A stretch of 64,000 nucleotides of DNA from Haliclona indistincta (Eukaryota; Porifera; Demospongiae; Haplosclerida; Chalinidae), in the NCBI GenBank assembly GCA_964017065.1, contig OZ024786.1, forward strand, positions 13,321,469-13,385,468, in the 5' to 3' direction. A program made the translations under genes and the position numbers. Of the stretch, positions 11,974 through 25,197 are shown piece by piece (within the stretch, counting starts at the first letter, position 1; each line of letters begins with the position of its first letter). The notes under the pieces were generated by a model. The model ran no database searches. It was not told the origin of the DNA and was given only the letters and a program-made list of their open reading frames with translations.

Positions 11974-14900
11974 ATGGCGGCTCAAGCTTCTATCTCCACA
12001 GTACAAGGTAAAGAGCTCGTAAACCACTATGATATTTGTTGATAACTATGTCATTGATCTTTGTGTTTAGGTTTCGACGTCGACTCAGTCGTTTTCGAGT
12101 TGCAGAAGGCTCGTTTCCCCGCGGACAAATGGCTGTCTCTTGCCGGTGGTTTGAAGATGGCAACCACTGTCCCAATCATCGATGCTGATTGCAGGACCTC
12201 AGTCGGCAAGCTGCAAGAGCTGATCCGGAGATGGGTTCGAGGCAGCAGCACTACCGGCAACCAGTGGGTCATGTTGATTGATGCTGTCGTGATGTGTGAC
12301 GAGCCTGCTGTAGCTCAGGAGCTAGCTACAGCAGTTGGCTGCCCTCTAGCTCGCTCAGGTACTACAACACAACATGTATAATCTAATGAAGCACTTGCAT
12401 GATTGATAGCACCACAACAATGCACTTGTGTTTACAATGTGTGAGCGTTACAATAGTTAGCCAGCTAGCACATAATATGCTTTAGAGGGTTTGTCTGATG
12501 ATGCTGTGACTGTCCAGGTTCTAATGGTGGTAGCATTCACTTCATTCAGCTGGTTTGGAACCCTAAATCCAGTAGGCTAAGCACGGTTCACAATGTTTTC
12601 CAGTAAACTACTGGGAGCCTAAACCCAAACTTGGTTAGAAACCAACGAAACCCTTGAATTGGTCAAGTTCTGCTTTGTTGTAGTTGTATGAACGAAATGA
12701 CCGCTTCGATACATTGTGTGATTTGATTTGTCCTGATGTCTGCTCTGAACCTATCTACAGATGACTGCCGTAAAACTTGTAGGTTTAACTTGTACTGTAT
12801 AGCGACGGTGTAGGGACAGTCAGGACTTGAGTAAAGCCTTTATACTTTACTTACAACAGCCTCATCATCATGCATGGTATTGTGTAGTTACGTACAGTAA
12901 CATGTTAGCCTACCTTACCGAACCCTTTAGTCATTCATGATACATGATACAGTGGTTTACTACTTCTTGAACTGCATCAACAATAGAGGGTAAACCATTT
13001 TAGGAAGGGTAATAATTATACCGGCATGAATCACTCTTTAAGCTATGACATGAATAATTCTCTTTAATGAGTCTCCAAATCTGTATATTTACCTGCTGCG
13101 TGGGCGGGCATAAAAAACATGGCCACCGTCACGCACTACAGCAAACTAAGTGCCGTTTATTGCGCTATTGGCGAGGTTTGCGCCAATCCAAGTGGCTTGA
13201 TGGCACAACAAGGTCTATCCGCTTTTAAGTAAGCTAGAAACATAGTTTAAATCGGTTATACACCTCGTTGTCGGTGTATTATGTGAATTTGCACAACTCG
13301 GGCTTCGCAGATTTACGTTTTGTTACTATTTCATGTGTGAAAAGTCTTGTAACAATCTGAAAACACTCCACATGCATGTTGGGATAAAACATATCTTGAC
13401 AAGGACAATGCAGTGACAAAGAGTTTTCGCTAATGCTACCCTGACAAATTCAACCTTTCATGCTATGATGTCATAGTTTCTATGCAGGGTGTGTGTAATT
13501 CGAAAAACTGTCTCAAACCATATAATATTATAATACTACGTAACAGTATCTATGCTCAAACCAACTTAGAGTATACTATCTAAAAAGGAATTTTCGATGC
13601 TGCACAAAATTTGTTTTGTGAAGAACACAGCCATATACTTCAGTGATGGTAAAACTCGGGCGAGTTTAGCTAGAGTACGTCGCTAAACATGTTTCCGTGT
13701 TTTGTTACACCTTGTCTTTGTACTGTCCTTGTCCTTGTCAGCCATCACTTTTGTGTCTGCTAGTGGGTTTCTGACACAATAATTAAGTTAGTTTATGGAA
13801 TTCATCACTCAAGTGTACAAGCCTGTGTTCTTGTAATAAAAATTTTATGGCTTGTTATGAATGCACTTTCACTAAGCAAACTGTGGTCTATCTGTTCATG
13901 GATGGACTCTACAGCAAATAGAGCATCTGCAGGACTCTAATGAATCTGATTGGTCAATAACATTGAGCTATACACTAAGCTAAGACATTCTTGATCTATA
14001 TACTAACTGGTACTAACTACCAACTGCATGGGAGATGTAGTCACATGTACCATAGATCTGCTTTAGAATATTCATCGTCTGTCATAGCAACGGCAATTAA
14101 ATACGTAAAATATCGAGTCATAAACACACTGCACATTTGTATGCACACAGTTAGCAATGTTAATTTAACATGATAAACATTTTCTATGATGCTCCTCAGT
14201 ATACTATATCGCATGTAATACTAACTATACCTTGTATCTACATGTATCTATCAATCTATCTCATCATCTTCAGGTGAACAATTCCAACGTGATCTCATCA
14301 ATGATAACTTACCACAAGAACCTAAACAATCGAAAGAACAAGACCAGTACTTTCCTGACTTTGAGACAGTGAAAGGCAGGTTTGTCGACATCTGTCGCTG
14401 TGTTGCTGAACCAGACGTGGTAGAATTTGCAGGCGAGCTGCTACAAAGTAGTCTCATCAGCAATGCTGGTCACCAGGCGGCCATTGCTGTCACCGGTTTA
14501 TCACCGAATAACAAGGTTGCTCATCTCGTCTCAGAAGCCATGAACAACGTCAGCAATTCTCCAGACAACTTTTACAAGTTCGTTTCTATCGTAGAGAGCA
14601 GGAATTCACAACTTGCCTCAGATCTATGGAGTTACTACTCGGAACGACAAGCCTGCTTTACCGACTTAACTGCCGGGCCAACTGATGATCCAAGAAGACA
14701 AAAGGATCCCTCCGTGAAGTTCGTGACCAACCTTCGAGAGGTGTATAGAACTGCCCAACCTCCAACATGGGACCCTCTCCCTCAGTGCCAGCATGTCAAA
14801 CTAGCCATGATAAAGGAGAAAGGAAAGCGATATGGTAGTGAGAAGACAGCTGCTGAGAGCAGAGTAGAGGGAGATGTGAACAAAATGTTGACAATAAAAG

Positions 14901-17511
14901 TACCTGTGGATTCTGAGAGGATCTTTGATGCTGGCACCTTTGACGATGAGCGTCAGGTGATTCTAGTTGAAGGAGTGGGTGGAATGGGAAAAACAAGTCT
15001 TGCCTACCAATATGCCAAGAAATGGGCTGAAGGAAAGTTGAGCACATTTGATGCTGTGGCTCTTGTTTGTATACAAGACTTGAACGAACACGATGTACAT
15101 GAAGTTGATCATATCTTGCCTCACCTTCTCTTCCTAGCTAGTGGTAACAGCATATCAAAAGAGATGGCTCGACTTATCATAGACAAGCAAAAGATTCTCC
15201 TCATCTTGGACGGCTGGGATGAGTCTCCAGCAAGCATTCGTAAGCCGTCGTTCATTAAAGATCTGCTTCGATCAGTTTCTTCTCAGACTAGAATACTGAT
15301 AACCTCTCGACCTGACTTCTCGTTGGATCTTCATGATCTAGCTAACCGGGTAGAGATTCTTGGTTTCACTAAAAGTGATATTCACGATTACTTTGAGAAT
15401 GCATTGAAGTCACACCTGCCAAATAGTGAAGTGAAATCAGCTTTTGATAAGCTGAGCAGTCATTTCCATCGCTATCCAGTCATCGAAAGCTGTTGCTATG
15501 TGCCTCTGAATGCTGCCATTCTAGCGTACATATACCTCAATCATGACCAGACCTTACCCATCACTCGATGTGAGCTGTTTCAAGAGCTCGTACTATGCTG
15601 CATAGTCCGTGAGCTGGAAACTCGTCAACCGGATAGAGTCCTTGAAGATTTCTCCTCGTTTGAAGATCTCTCTGCTGATCTTAAGGAGCAGTTATACTAT
15701 CTCAGTAAACTTGCATTCAAGGGAGTGATGCAGAACAAGAATGTTTTTACACAGAAGGAACTCACGTCACTCTCTACATTAGGTCTGCTTCATAGTGTCC
15801 AGGGTTTTGGCGCGATTGGTCGAAAATCAGTCACTTGCAACTTTATCCATCTAGCCGTCCAAGAGCTCCTTGCTGCCTACTATATCTCTCGACTAGAACC
15901 AGCTGAGCACTCTAAACAATTTGAAACTCTCTTGAATGATCTCAAGTTTCCTGTACTCCAGTTCTATTCTGGTCTGACCGGGCTCACCAATGAGGATGTG
16001 AGAAACCTCATCACTGGATTTCACTTTGACTGTTTTAAAGAACCAGATGATAAAGATAAATCAAGACTTTGCCTTTTAGCATTTCTGAACTGCATTTTTG
16101 AAGCACAAATACACGATCAATTCTTTTTTGAACAAATGGTTCGTACTCTAAATTCTGAAGTGGATTTGTGTTTGCTTTCTTTGAGTCCAATGGATTGTCT
16201 GTCAGTGCACTACTTTTTATCCTCCATCAGAACCGTGGTGACTGGACAAATAGAATTGAACCTTTCTGACTGCAGTATTGATGACCAATGTTTGGGAATG
16301 CTACTAGGAATTTCTACTGAGCATGCTGAGACATCCTGTACATCAAGTGTTTTAGAGCCTGTAGAAAACCTGATATTGGAGGGAAATGAATACACAGGCA
16401 CTGGGATTGCTTACATTGCCAGAGCTCTTATCTCCAACAACACTTTAAAAACACTGATGGTTGGTAGTGAAAGTGTAACACACATGGGGCTGGTGCCGCT
16501 GTTGGAAGCACTACCAAGACTACATTCACTGAAGACGTTAGTATTGATCTGGTCTTTGTCACATCCAGTTGAAACTTTGAATAACATCGGAAAATGTGTA
16601 GGAAGAAGTACACTGAGAAATTTAGAACTATGGTCTTATTCTCCGTCATTGCAGTCAGAAGAGGCAGTAAAAGAGTGGGTCCAGAGTGTGGTAGTTGGAG
16701 GGAACAGTCTTATACATTTTCTTGAGTACTTTCAGGTCACTAACCTCGTTATATACATTGGATTTAGAAAAATTTCATGTCCAATCAACAAAGACTATGT
16801 AAAAACTCAATTAGATTCATCATTCCAAGAAACATTGAATTCAATTAATTTAAGAAGAGTAAAGAAATCATTAAGTTCCATTGATTTGTTTGTTCATGTA
16901 GGCATAGATATTATATCTATGACATCCACCAATGTTATTTAAATTATGGTAATGTTATTTGTATGTTATTTGTTATTGTAATGTCATCCACCAATGTTAT
17001 TTTATCTTTTCATACCTTAAAGAAATTTTGAAAATAATACTATGATGTTCTATTTTGACGTTCTTATAACTTTTCGCCAGCAAGGTACTTCAATATTTGA
17101 GTTAGTGGAAAGGATTATTTCTATGAGAAAAAGATAAAGACGCATAAAGGACATGTGTGTACACATGTGAATCACTCACTATAGTAATCTCTTCTCAACT
17201 TGCATGTGATCGAGTGAGAATGCATGACCCTTCTCATGGGAATCGATCCACTCAGGGTAGTACCACCAGCAGATGGAAGAGAAGAGGTTATTGAATAGCT
17301 AGGTGTGGTGCAGAAGAGAGGGTGGAGTCTGGTACGGTGAAAGAGGTGGTAAGTAGGCAGCAACAAACTGAAGACACACCCACTCACCTATCTATCACCT
17401 GGTAAGCAGATAAACACCACACCTTGAGTGTCATGGTAGCTATAGTCACATGGGGAAGTTTCATCAATTTCAGTTAAACTGGACATCAATCCTTCTTGAT
17501 AGTCACATTAT
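11409..17511. repeat. Tandem duplication, right copy
   Basis: Partner of 4971-11073, carrying NLR copy C. Apparent identity over about 6.1 kb, introns included, implies very recent duplication, ongoing gene conversion, or an assembly duplication (for example merged haplotypes). Confidence 0.9.
11974..16942 (+). CDS. NLR copy C: identical twin of copy B
   Basis: Exons 11974-12007, 12071-12358 and 14274-16942 have the same splice sites and phases as copy B, and the 996-residue product is identical. Domains are Death (exon 2), then CARD-like, NACHT with intact Walker A and B, and RI-type LRRs (exon 3). The intron also matches copy B base for base where I compared it. Function is as inferred for an NLR receptor. 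If both copies are real, they double the dosage of one specificity. If the duplication is an assembly artefact, this gene does not exist separately. Confidence 0.8.
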
Positions 17512-18431
17512 TATGTCATGAACTAGCTCTACAAGGAACAAGATAATCGCATTATATCATAAAACACACATGCACAATGTACAGTGAGTGAAACTGGTAA
17601 CTACATTGTAGCAAATCAAACTATTGTGACACATTTCAAGCATAGAAAGAGGTTATACAAATTTTGTCTCATACAATGTTTTTCCTATTCTGAGCCAGCT
17701 GGTATACTCAAGACCAGAAGAGGCTCTAACATAACAAAATCTACATTTACTAGTTACTGTGTATCATTATCAAACAAGCAGCTGTTATGAGATGATATGA
17801 GTTGATCACTTTAAATAATCTGTTGTGTCAGGACTGAGGAGGAGGCTCCTTATACATGTAATGAGAGGGTATCAAGATATCGACACATGAATGAAGTGAG
17901 TAACACTAGTCACTTGTAATCTCTACACGACCATGTGATCCTTGTGAGTGAGAAAGAGGAGGAAAGGGCACGACTCTGCTCATGGGAATCGATCCACTCG
18001 AGTTAGCAGTGCCGAGATGGAAAGAATGATGAAGGACGGAGTGTACCAGATGAGGGATGGAGATTGGGGTTGTAGGAGAGGAATGTTGCTATCAGTGCTT
18101 TATCATTTACACTTCATTGGACCCACTCACAATAATATATAGTGGATAGTTAGTAGTTGATCAGCGCAGTACAATAGTTCTGTGTATGCAGCTTAGAAAC
18201 AGCTCACTTACATTATTGATGGAGAATACAGACCTAGCTCATCGCTAGATCTACTGAACGAGGGCAGGAAGATCACTGAAGAGATCCGAGTTGAGAAAAA
18301 GTTAGGTTCGCTGAGCCTGAGGGAATGTTACCACTCTTGATGTTACTCGGCAGTGCAGTGCGAAAGAATGTACTTCGTGGGCGGGGCTAGTTATTATTTT
18401 CGTGACTATCAACTCAGCCCTCGACCAAGCC
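16943..18431. repeat. Array spacer C-D
   Basis: The same spacer modules as upstream: inverted repeat at 17151-17168, R1 at about 17173-17370, R2 at about 17910-18090, GC box at 18379-18387. From 17512 onward it diverges from spacer B-C by scattered substitutions and small indels. No gene seen. Confidence 0.65.
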
Positions 18432-21400
18432 ATGGCGGCTCAAGCTTCTATCTCCACAGTACAAGGTAAAGAGCTCGTAAACCACTATGATATTTGTTAA
18501 TAACTATGTCATTGATCTTTGTGTTTAGGTTTCGACGTCGACTCAGTCGTTTTCGAGTTGCAGAAGGCTCGTTTCCCCGCGGACAAATGGCTGTCTCTTG
18601 CCGGTGGTTTGAAGATGGCAACCACTGTCCCAATCATCGATGCTGATTGCAGGACCTCAGTCGGCAAGCTGCAAGAGCTGATCCGGAGATGGGTTCGAGG
18701 CAGCAGCACTACCGGCAACCAGTGGGTCATGTTGATTGATGCTGTCGTGATGTGTGACGAGCCTGCTGTAGCTCAGGAGCTAGCTACAGCAGTTGGTTGC
18801 CCTCTAGCTCGCTCAGGTACTACAACACAAAATGTATAATCTAATGAAGCACTTGCATGATTGATAGCAACACAACAATGCACTTGTGTTTACAATGTGT
18901 GAGCGTTACAGTAGTTAGCCAGCTAGCACATAATATGCTTTAGAAGGTTTGTCTGATGAGGCTGTGACTGTCCTGGTTCTAATGGTGGTAGCATTCACTT
19001 CATTCAACTGGTTTAGAACCCTAAATCCAGTAGGTATAAGCACGGTTCACAATAATTTTCAGTAAACTGCTGGGAGCCTAAACCCAAACATAGAAACCCA
19101 CGAAACCCTTGAATCAGTTCTGAATCAGGTGCTTCATTTTAGCTGCGTATGAACTAAATGACTGCTTCGATACATTGTGTGATTTGATTTGCTAAAACTA
19201 ACCTGATGGCTGCTCTGAACCTATCTACAGATGACTGCCGTAAAACTAGTAGTTTCAACTTGTACTGTATAGCGACGGTATAAGGACAGTCAGGACTTGA
19301 GTAAAGCCTTTATACTTTACCTACAGCTCATCATCATGCATGGTATTGTGTAGTTATGCCTCGGTGGGCGGAGCCACGAGGCATACAGTAGTTCGTCGGT
19401 TTGTCATTCATTCTGTCCGCAGGCAGAACTCCGTGTCGGCGGAAAACTAAGCGCTGATACTTGCAATACATGTTCAACTTGGTGTTGCCTCGGAATTGAA
19501 TTGATAGACTTTTGGTTCCAAAGCTTCGTTACCTTGAATGGCATTGCTGGACTCGCTCAGCATTGTGGGACTTCGCTGAAGATAAAGCTGTCTACTATAG
19601 TCTTCTTCACAGCTTGTAAGACAATTCTTTACTCAAAGTAGTACAGTGAGTGCTGAGAAATCAATCATGCTATCGCTAAGCAGCGCCAGCTCCAGCGGCA
19701 AGCTGGCAACCAGCGCTCACGTGCTGTGTTGATTATAGGCACGCCCAACTGAATTCCATGTGGTTAGCACTGCTAGGCTTCTGATTGCATAGTTGCAACC
19801 CACTAGCTTATTCTGCAAACAGTGCTGTATTGCAGCTTGTTGCAGCGCTCTTCAGCTTTAATTTCATCATACAGGAATTGCATTGCATAACTATTATACT
19901 GCATTGTGATTGCTGTAGAGAAAGGTATAACAGCTGCAGTTTGTTGCTGTGTGTGAAATGGTTGCATTCATCTTTTTGGTTCCGCACCTAACCATTAGCT
20001 CACGCTGAACGATGACTAGTCTATGAGCTCTGAAACCAGCAATGCACGTAGAACTCGATTATTATCTCACGAAACTTTTAAACGAAACCTCGATTCGTTC
20101 TCGAGTTATAGCTGCAGTATGTATTCTGTGTATGTGAAATGGTAGCATTCCACCGAGGCATTTTGCACCTTTGGTGCTTTCATTACGTACAGTAACATGT
20201 TAGCCTACCTTACCGAACCCTTTAGTCAGGCATCATACATGATACAGTGGTTTACTACTTCTTGAACTGTGTCAACAATAGAGGGTTAATAACCATTTTT
20301 AAGAAGGGTAATATACTGGCATGAATCAGTCTTTACGTTTCATCACTATTTTATTTTATACATGTGTAACAAGTCTTGAAACAATCTGAAAACACTTAAC
20401 ATGCCTGTTGTGATAAAACATATCTTGACAAGGGCAATGCAGTGACAAATAATAGTTTTCGCTAATGCTACCCTGATAAATTCAACTCCTGACTGTTCAA
20501 CTTTCATGCTACGATGTCATAGTTGCTATGCTGGTGATGTGTAATTCAATAAACTGTCTCAATAAGTTTTGAATAAGAAAGGTACATGGTGAATTTGAGC
20601 TTACTCTGATCAAGAGTATATAATCTTACCAAGAGTATCGAACGCCAATTGCCACTGTAGAAACACTCTTGGGAAAGTAACGTGACAGAAACGTGATCTG
20701 ATGACGTATACACCTACACTGCAGGCTAGCCATTGACGTCATCGATGTTCAGCAACGATGCTAGCCAAGCTTTTTGGATGATCATTGGACTGTTGCAGGC
20801 GAGAATAATAGCGATGTAGACACGACAAATGCTGAGGAAAACAGAAACACGTGCTAGTTATGCTTTTTAATCGAAGAATAAAAGCAGCAGCGAGCTCGGT
20901 CCGTCAGAGCGTGTTCGTCTACAAAAATCACATTGTTGATGTTCAGCGACTAACGAACACCTGCTTGTTAGAGGTAGCTTATCAATAAAGAGCCCTGAGT
21001 AGCTGTATTTTCCATCATGGGCGCTTGCTTCCTGCAGGACACGCCTTCATTGTGACGTAGTCGTGGATTTGTGCAACACGCTTTCGTCACAATGCGTAAA
21101 ATATCTCACGTGCTGGTCATGTTACTTTCCCGAGAGTGTTTCTACAGTGGCAATTGGCGTTCGATACTCTTGGTAAGATTATATACTCTTGCTCTGATGT
21201 ACACTAAGTATTTGGTAAAGACTGAGGTCATGGGATCTTAGCTGTGTATATAGAACCCGAAGTTTCTATACCGCGTTGATCCTGTTGGCCGAGGTCTATA
21301 ACCGACTTAGAGTAGCTATATAGCAACCGTTGCTATCTAAAAAAGAAAGTTTCGACACTGCGCAAATGTTTTGTGAAGAACACAGCCATACTTCAGTGAG

Positions 21401-23819
21401 GGGAAAACTCGGGCGAGTTTAGTTGGGGAAGGCCCCAAACAGGTTTCCGCGTCTCGTTACACCTTATCTCAAACCGTCCTTCCGCCATCGCTTTTGTGTC
21501 TGCTAGTGGCTTTCTGACACAACAAAAATTAAATTAGTTTATGGAACTCACTCAAGCTCACATGTGTACAAGTCATGTGTTCTTGTAATAACAATGTTAT
21601 GGCTTGTTATGAATGCACTTTCACTAAGCAAACTGTGGTCTATCTGTTCATGGATGGACTCTAAAGCAAATAGAGCCTCTGCTCTTATAAATCTGATTGG
21701 TCAATAAAATTGAGTTATAGTCTAAGCTAGGAAATTCTTGATCAACTGACTGTTGCTAACTACCAACTGGGAGATATAGTTGCATGTACCATAGATCATA
21801 GATATTACGTAGTATATAATATCTATGCATAGATCTACTTTAGAATATCCATCATCTGATCTAGCATCAAAATTAAGTGCGTGAAATATCGAGTCATAAA
21901 CACACTGCACATTTGTATGCACACATGCAGATAGCAATGTAAATTTAACATGATAAACATTGTCTATGATGTTCTTCAGTATACTATACTGTGATACTAA
22001 CAATACCTTGTACCTATATACATGTATCTATCAATCTATCTCATCATCTTCAGGTGAACAATTCCAGCGTGATCTCATCAAGGATACCCTACCACCAGAA
22101 CCTAAACGACGGAAAGAACAATACCAGTACTGTCCTGAGTTTGTGAGCAGTCTTCGACAGGTGTATAGAACAGCCCAACCTCCAACCTGGGACCCTCTCC
22201 CTCAGTGCCAGCATGTCAAACTAGCCATGATAAATGAGAAAGGAAAGCGATGTGGCAGTGATAAGACGATTGCCGAGAGCAGAGTAGAGGGAGATGTGGA
22301 CAAACCGTTGAAAGCAAAGGTACCTGTGGATTCTGATAAAATCTTTGATGCTGGCACCTTCGAGGATGAGCGTCAGGTGATTCTAGTTGAAGGAGTGGGA
22401 GGAATGGGAAAAACAAGTCTTGCCTACCAATATGCGAAGAAATGGGCTGAAGGAAAGTTGAGCACATTTGATGCTGTGGCTCTTGTTCGTCTACGAGACT
22501 TGAACGAACACGATATACAAGAAGTTGATCGTATCTTGCCTCACCTTCTCTTCCTAGCTAGTGGTAACAGCACATCAAAAGAGATGGCTCGACTTATCGT
22601 AGACAAGCAAAAGATTCTCCTCATCTTGGACGGCTGGGATGAGTCTCCAGCAAGCATTCGTAAGCTATCGTTCGTCAAAGATCTGCTTCGGTCAGTTTCT
22701 TCTCAGACTAGAATACTGATAACTTCTCGACCTGACTTCTCGTTGGATCTTCATGGTCTAGCTAACCGGGTAGAGATTCTTGGTTTCACTAAAAGTGATA
22801 TTCACGATTACTTTGACAATGCATTGAAGTCACACCTGCCCAATGGTGAAGTGAAATCAGCTTGTGATAAGCTGAGCAGTCATTTCCATCGCTATCCAGT
22901 TATCGAAAGCTGTTGCTATGTGCCTCTGAATGCTGCCATTCTAGCGTACATATACCTTAATCGTGACCAGACCTTACCCATCACTCGATGTGAGCTGTTT
23001 CAAGAGCTCGTACTATGCTGCATAGTCCGTGAGCTGGAAACTCGCCAACCCGATAGAGTCCTTGAAGATGTCTCCTCATTTGAGGACCTCCCTGCTGATC
23101 TCAAGGACCAGTTATACAACCTCAGTGAACTAGCATTCAAGGGAGTGATGCAGAACAAGATTGTTTTTACACAGAAGGAACTAAAATCACTCTCTACATT
23201 AGGTCTGCTTCATAGTGTCCAGGGTTTTGGCTCATACGGTCGAAAATCAGTCACTTGCAACTTTATCCATCTAGCCGTCCAAGAGCTCCTTGCTGCCTAC
23301 TATATCTCTCGACTAGAACCAGCTGAGCATTCTAAACAATTTGAAACTCTTTTAAATGACAATCTCAAGTTTCCTGTGCTCCAGTTCTATTCTGGTCTGA
23401 CCGGGCTCACCAATGAGAGTGTGAGAAACCTCTTCACTGGTTTTGACTTTGATGATTTTGATGGTAATAAATCAATACTTTGCCTTTTAGCATTTCTGAA
23501 CTGCATTTTCGAAGCACAAATACAAGATCAATTATTTTTTGAACAAATGGTTCATACTCTAAATTCTCAAGTTTGTTTGTATTCTATTTCTTTGAGTCCA
23601 ATGGATTGTCTGTCAGTGCACTACTTTTTATCCTCCATCAGAACCGTGGTGACTAGACAAATAAAATTGAGGATTTTTTGGTGCAGTATTGATGACCAAT
23701 CTTTGGATATGCTACTCGGAATATCTACTGAGCATGCTGAGACATCCTGTACATCAAGTGTTTTAGAGTCTGTGGAAACCCTACAAGTGGAGTGTAATGA
23801 ATACACAGACACTGGGATT

Positions 23820-23879
<60 letters not shown>

Positions 23880-23963
23880 GCATGCACACACAAACCCATC
23901 ACACACAAACACATCACAAAGTGTCTCACTACCCTTAACTCAAGGGTCACACATACCTGGTGA
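18432..23963 (+). CDS. NLR copy D: Death-NACHT, CARD-like region deleted, LRR truncated
   Basis: Exons 18432-18465, 18529-18816 and 22054-23963, all phase 1, giving 743 residues. The Death domain is nearly identical to that of copy B. In exon 3 the text runs directly from the linker (YQYCPEF) into the pre-NACHT segment (VSSLRQVYRT), so the CARD-like region of about 110 residues is missing, in frame. NACHT motifs (GVGGMGKTS, ILLILDGWDE, ILITSRP) are intact. The LRR is cut after the NEYTDTGIA block at about 23820, where a CA microsatellite begins; the frame continues through it as a His-Thr repeat and stops at 23963. The 3.2-kb intron holds two extra insertions. It may encode a receptor without most of its sensing domain, or be a pseudogene with an accidentally open frame. 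Confidence 0.7.
19357..20182. mobile_element. 826-bp insertion in the intron of copy D, TTA flanks
   Basis: Copies B and C read tagttacgtacag at this intron position. Copy D reads tagtta, then this insert, then ttacgtacag, so a TTA is present on both sides. The left end (atgcctcggtgg) has its exact inverted repeat (ccaccgaggcat) near the right end, followed by a small gcacc/ggtgc hairpin. The left end also folds on itself (atgcctcg with cgaggcat). No protein frame belongs to it. A 3-bp TTA duplication is typical of PIF/Harbinger elements, but the ends are not clearly of that class. Confidence 0.65.
20611..21191. mobile_element. 581-bp MITE with inverted ends of about 75 bp
   Basis: The left end starts caagagtatataatcttacc and the right end is its inverted repeat over about 75 bp with a few mismatches. 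The flanking ctctgat is present on both sides (20604-20610 and 21192-21198), a 7-bp target duplication. It lies in the second intron of NLR copy D and is absent from the introns of B and C. It has no coding capacity, so it is a non-autonomous cut-and-paste element. The CA start and 7-bp duplication could fit a P-like or hAT-like family; this is unresolved. Confidence 0.8.
23821..23875. repeat. CA microsatellite ending NLR copy D
   Basis: An uninterrupted ca dinucleotide run directly after the LRR codons of copy D. It abuts a minus-oriented SINE-like sequence and marks the left edge of a segment that recurs at about 39713-42290. Confidence 0.95.
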
Positions 23964-24130
23964 AGCCAGGGTACCTGTGTACTAAGCAGGCACTGTGCTG
24001 TGCTAACCAACCTCCTGGAGCCGGGCAAGGAGCTCTCAGGAGGACCAGCTATGCCTCCCAATACAGGATTGGGCACCATACATCCCACCAAAGCTTTTTA
24101 TGGTTAATGAGACACAAACAGTGGACTATA
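23895..24130 (-). mobile_element. SINE-like repeat, tRNA head missing
   Basis: Matches about 39810-40035 closely and 38935-39130 and 39355-39540 more distantly. Shared blocks are ggtcac...acctgg, ccagggtacctgtg and ctcctggagccgggcaagga. The orientation is inferred from the related copy at 39714, which has a tRNA-like head on the minus strand. The CA run on its low-coordinate side would be the 3' TG tail. Confidence 0.6.
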
Positions 24131-24179
24131 ATGCTTCTATAAGTCTCTTGCTGCTCTAACATACCATGACACTGACAGC

Positions 24180-25197
24180 ATCATCCAGTTGTAACAACAT
24201 GCTTAGATTTGCAATAATCAGTATTATTTTAGTTTCCCAGATCCTGCTATCCTACTGCACTCTGTGTACTATTGGTAAACCACATTCATTTGACTACATT
24301 TGTCTCTAGTTTACAAAAGAGTGCATGTTATGTAAACTTGTTAATTACAGGTTACCACAGGAATATTTCCCTTTGTTGCAAGTAGAAAGTGAACTAACCT
24401 AGATCTTGAACAGTCTTGTAATCATGGCGTCCTAGTCTCACCATGCTCACACCTCTGTTACGCAGTTTGCCTTCAATGGTAGGATCACATGTTTCAGCCA
24501 TCTTTACAGCTTCATCTTTCAACGTCAGTGGAATTGGATTGATAGTGAGAGTCTATAATAAGTAGACTATAGCGGCTAACCAATTAATTCACTGCACTTA
24601 AGCACTCTATTCTTGAATGGAGCTGGGACCTGCTCACCCTATTCACTGCACTGTATAGTGATCATGATAGTTATTGAAGGATACTCAAACCACAATACAC
24701 AACCACAGCTATTCATGACAAAGCACAAATACATGTCTATATATAAACCCATACAATGGAAGGATTACCAAAACATTATAGACTAACAACTGATCCTCCA
24801 TCGAAATTTCCTTGAACCAAATTAGGTCACTTTGTGGCAGGACATTATTTGCACATGCTGGACTTCTTTCTCTGTTGTCCTCCACTCCCACAATAGTCGG
24901 TCTGTCCTCAGTAAATTCGCTTTGTACTCTCTTTTCTGTTGCTTGAATTTCTCTTGATCTCTCGGCTGTTGGCAGGTTACTGGCTATGGTCACATACGCT
25001 GAAGATGGAGGAAGTCCGTGTGCGACAACGAAACTGCCTTCCTGAGCAACAGCGGATTCCTGTTCAGGAGCGTGAGGGAGAGAATGAACTGAAGGCACGA
25101 CTGCCCTCCTGCAGGATTTTCCTCTTCATCATCTTCATTCTGTCTCCAGTTTCTGCCTCTTTCGCTACCTTGAGTAGCATGCTAAGGACGCCTATCG
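24180..25197 (-). other. Conserved region downstream of the CARD-type gene, copy 1
   Basis: Homologous to about 40075-41190. On the minus strand it holds open stretches conserved in both copies: a Pro/Glu/Ser-rich one (about 25098-24820) and one near 24520-24410, where the other copy reads KDEAVKMAETCDPTIEDKLRN. They may be further exons of the adjacent gene, exons of another gene, or 3' untranslated sequence. I cannot assign a product. Confidence 0.35.

Noticed and set aside
23797..23985. His-Thr repeat protein
   Set aside because: Encoded only by the CA microsatellite; treated as the accidental tail of NLR copy D.
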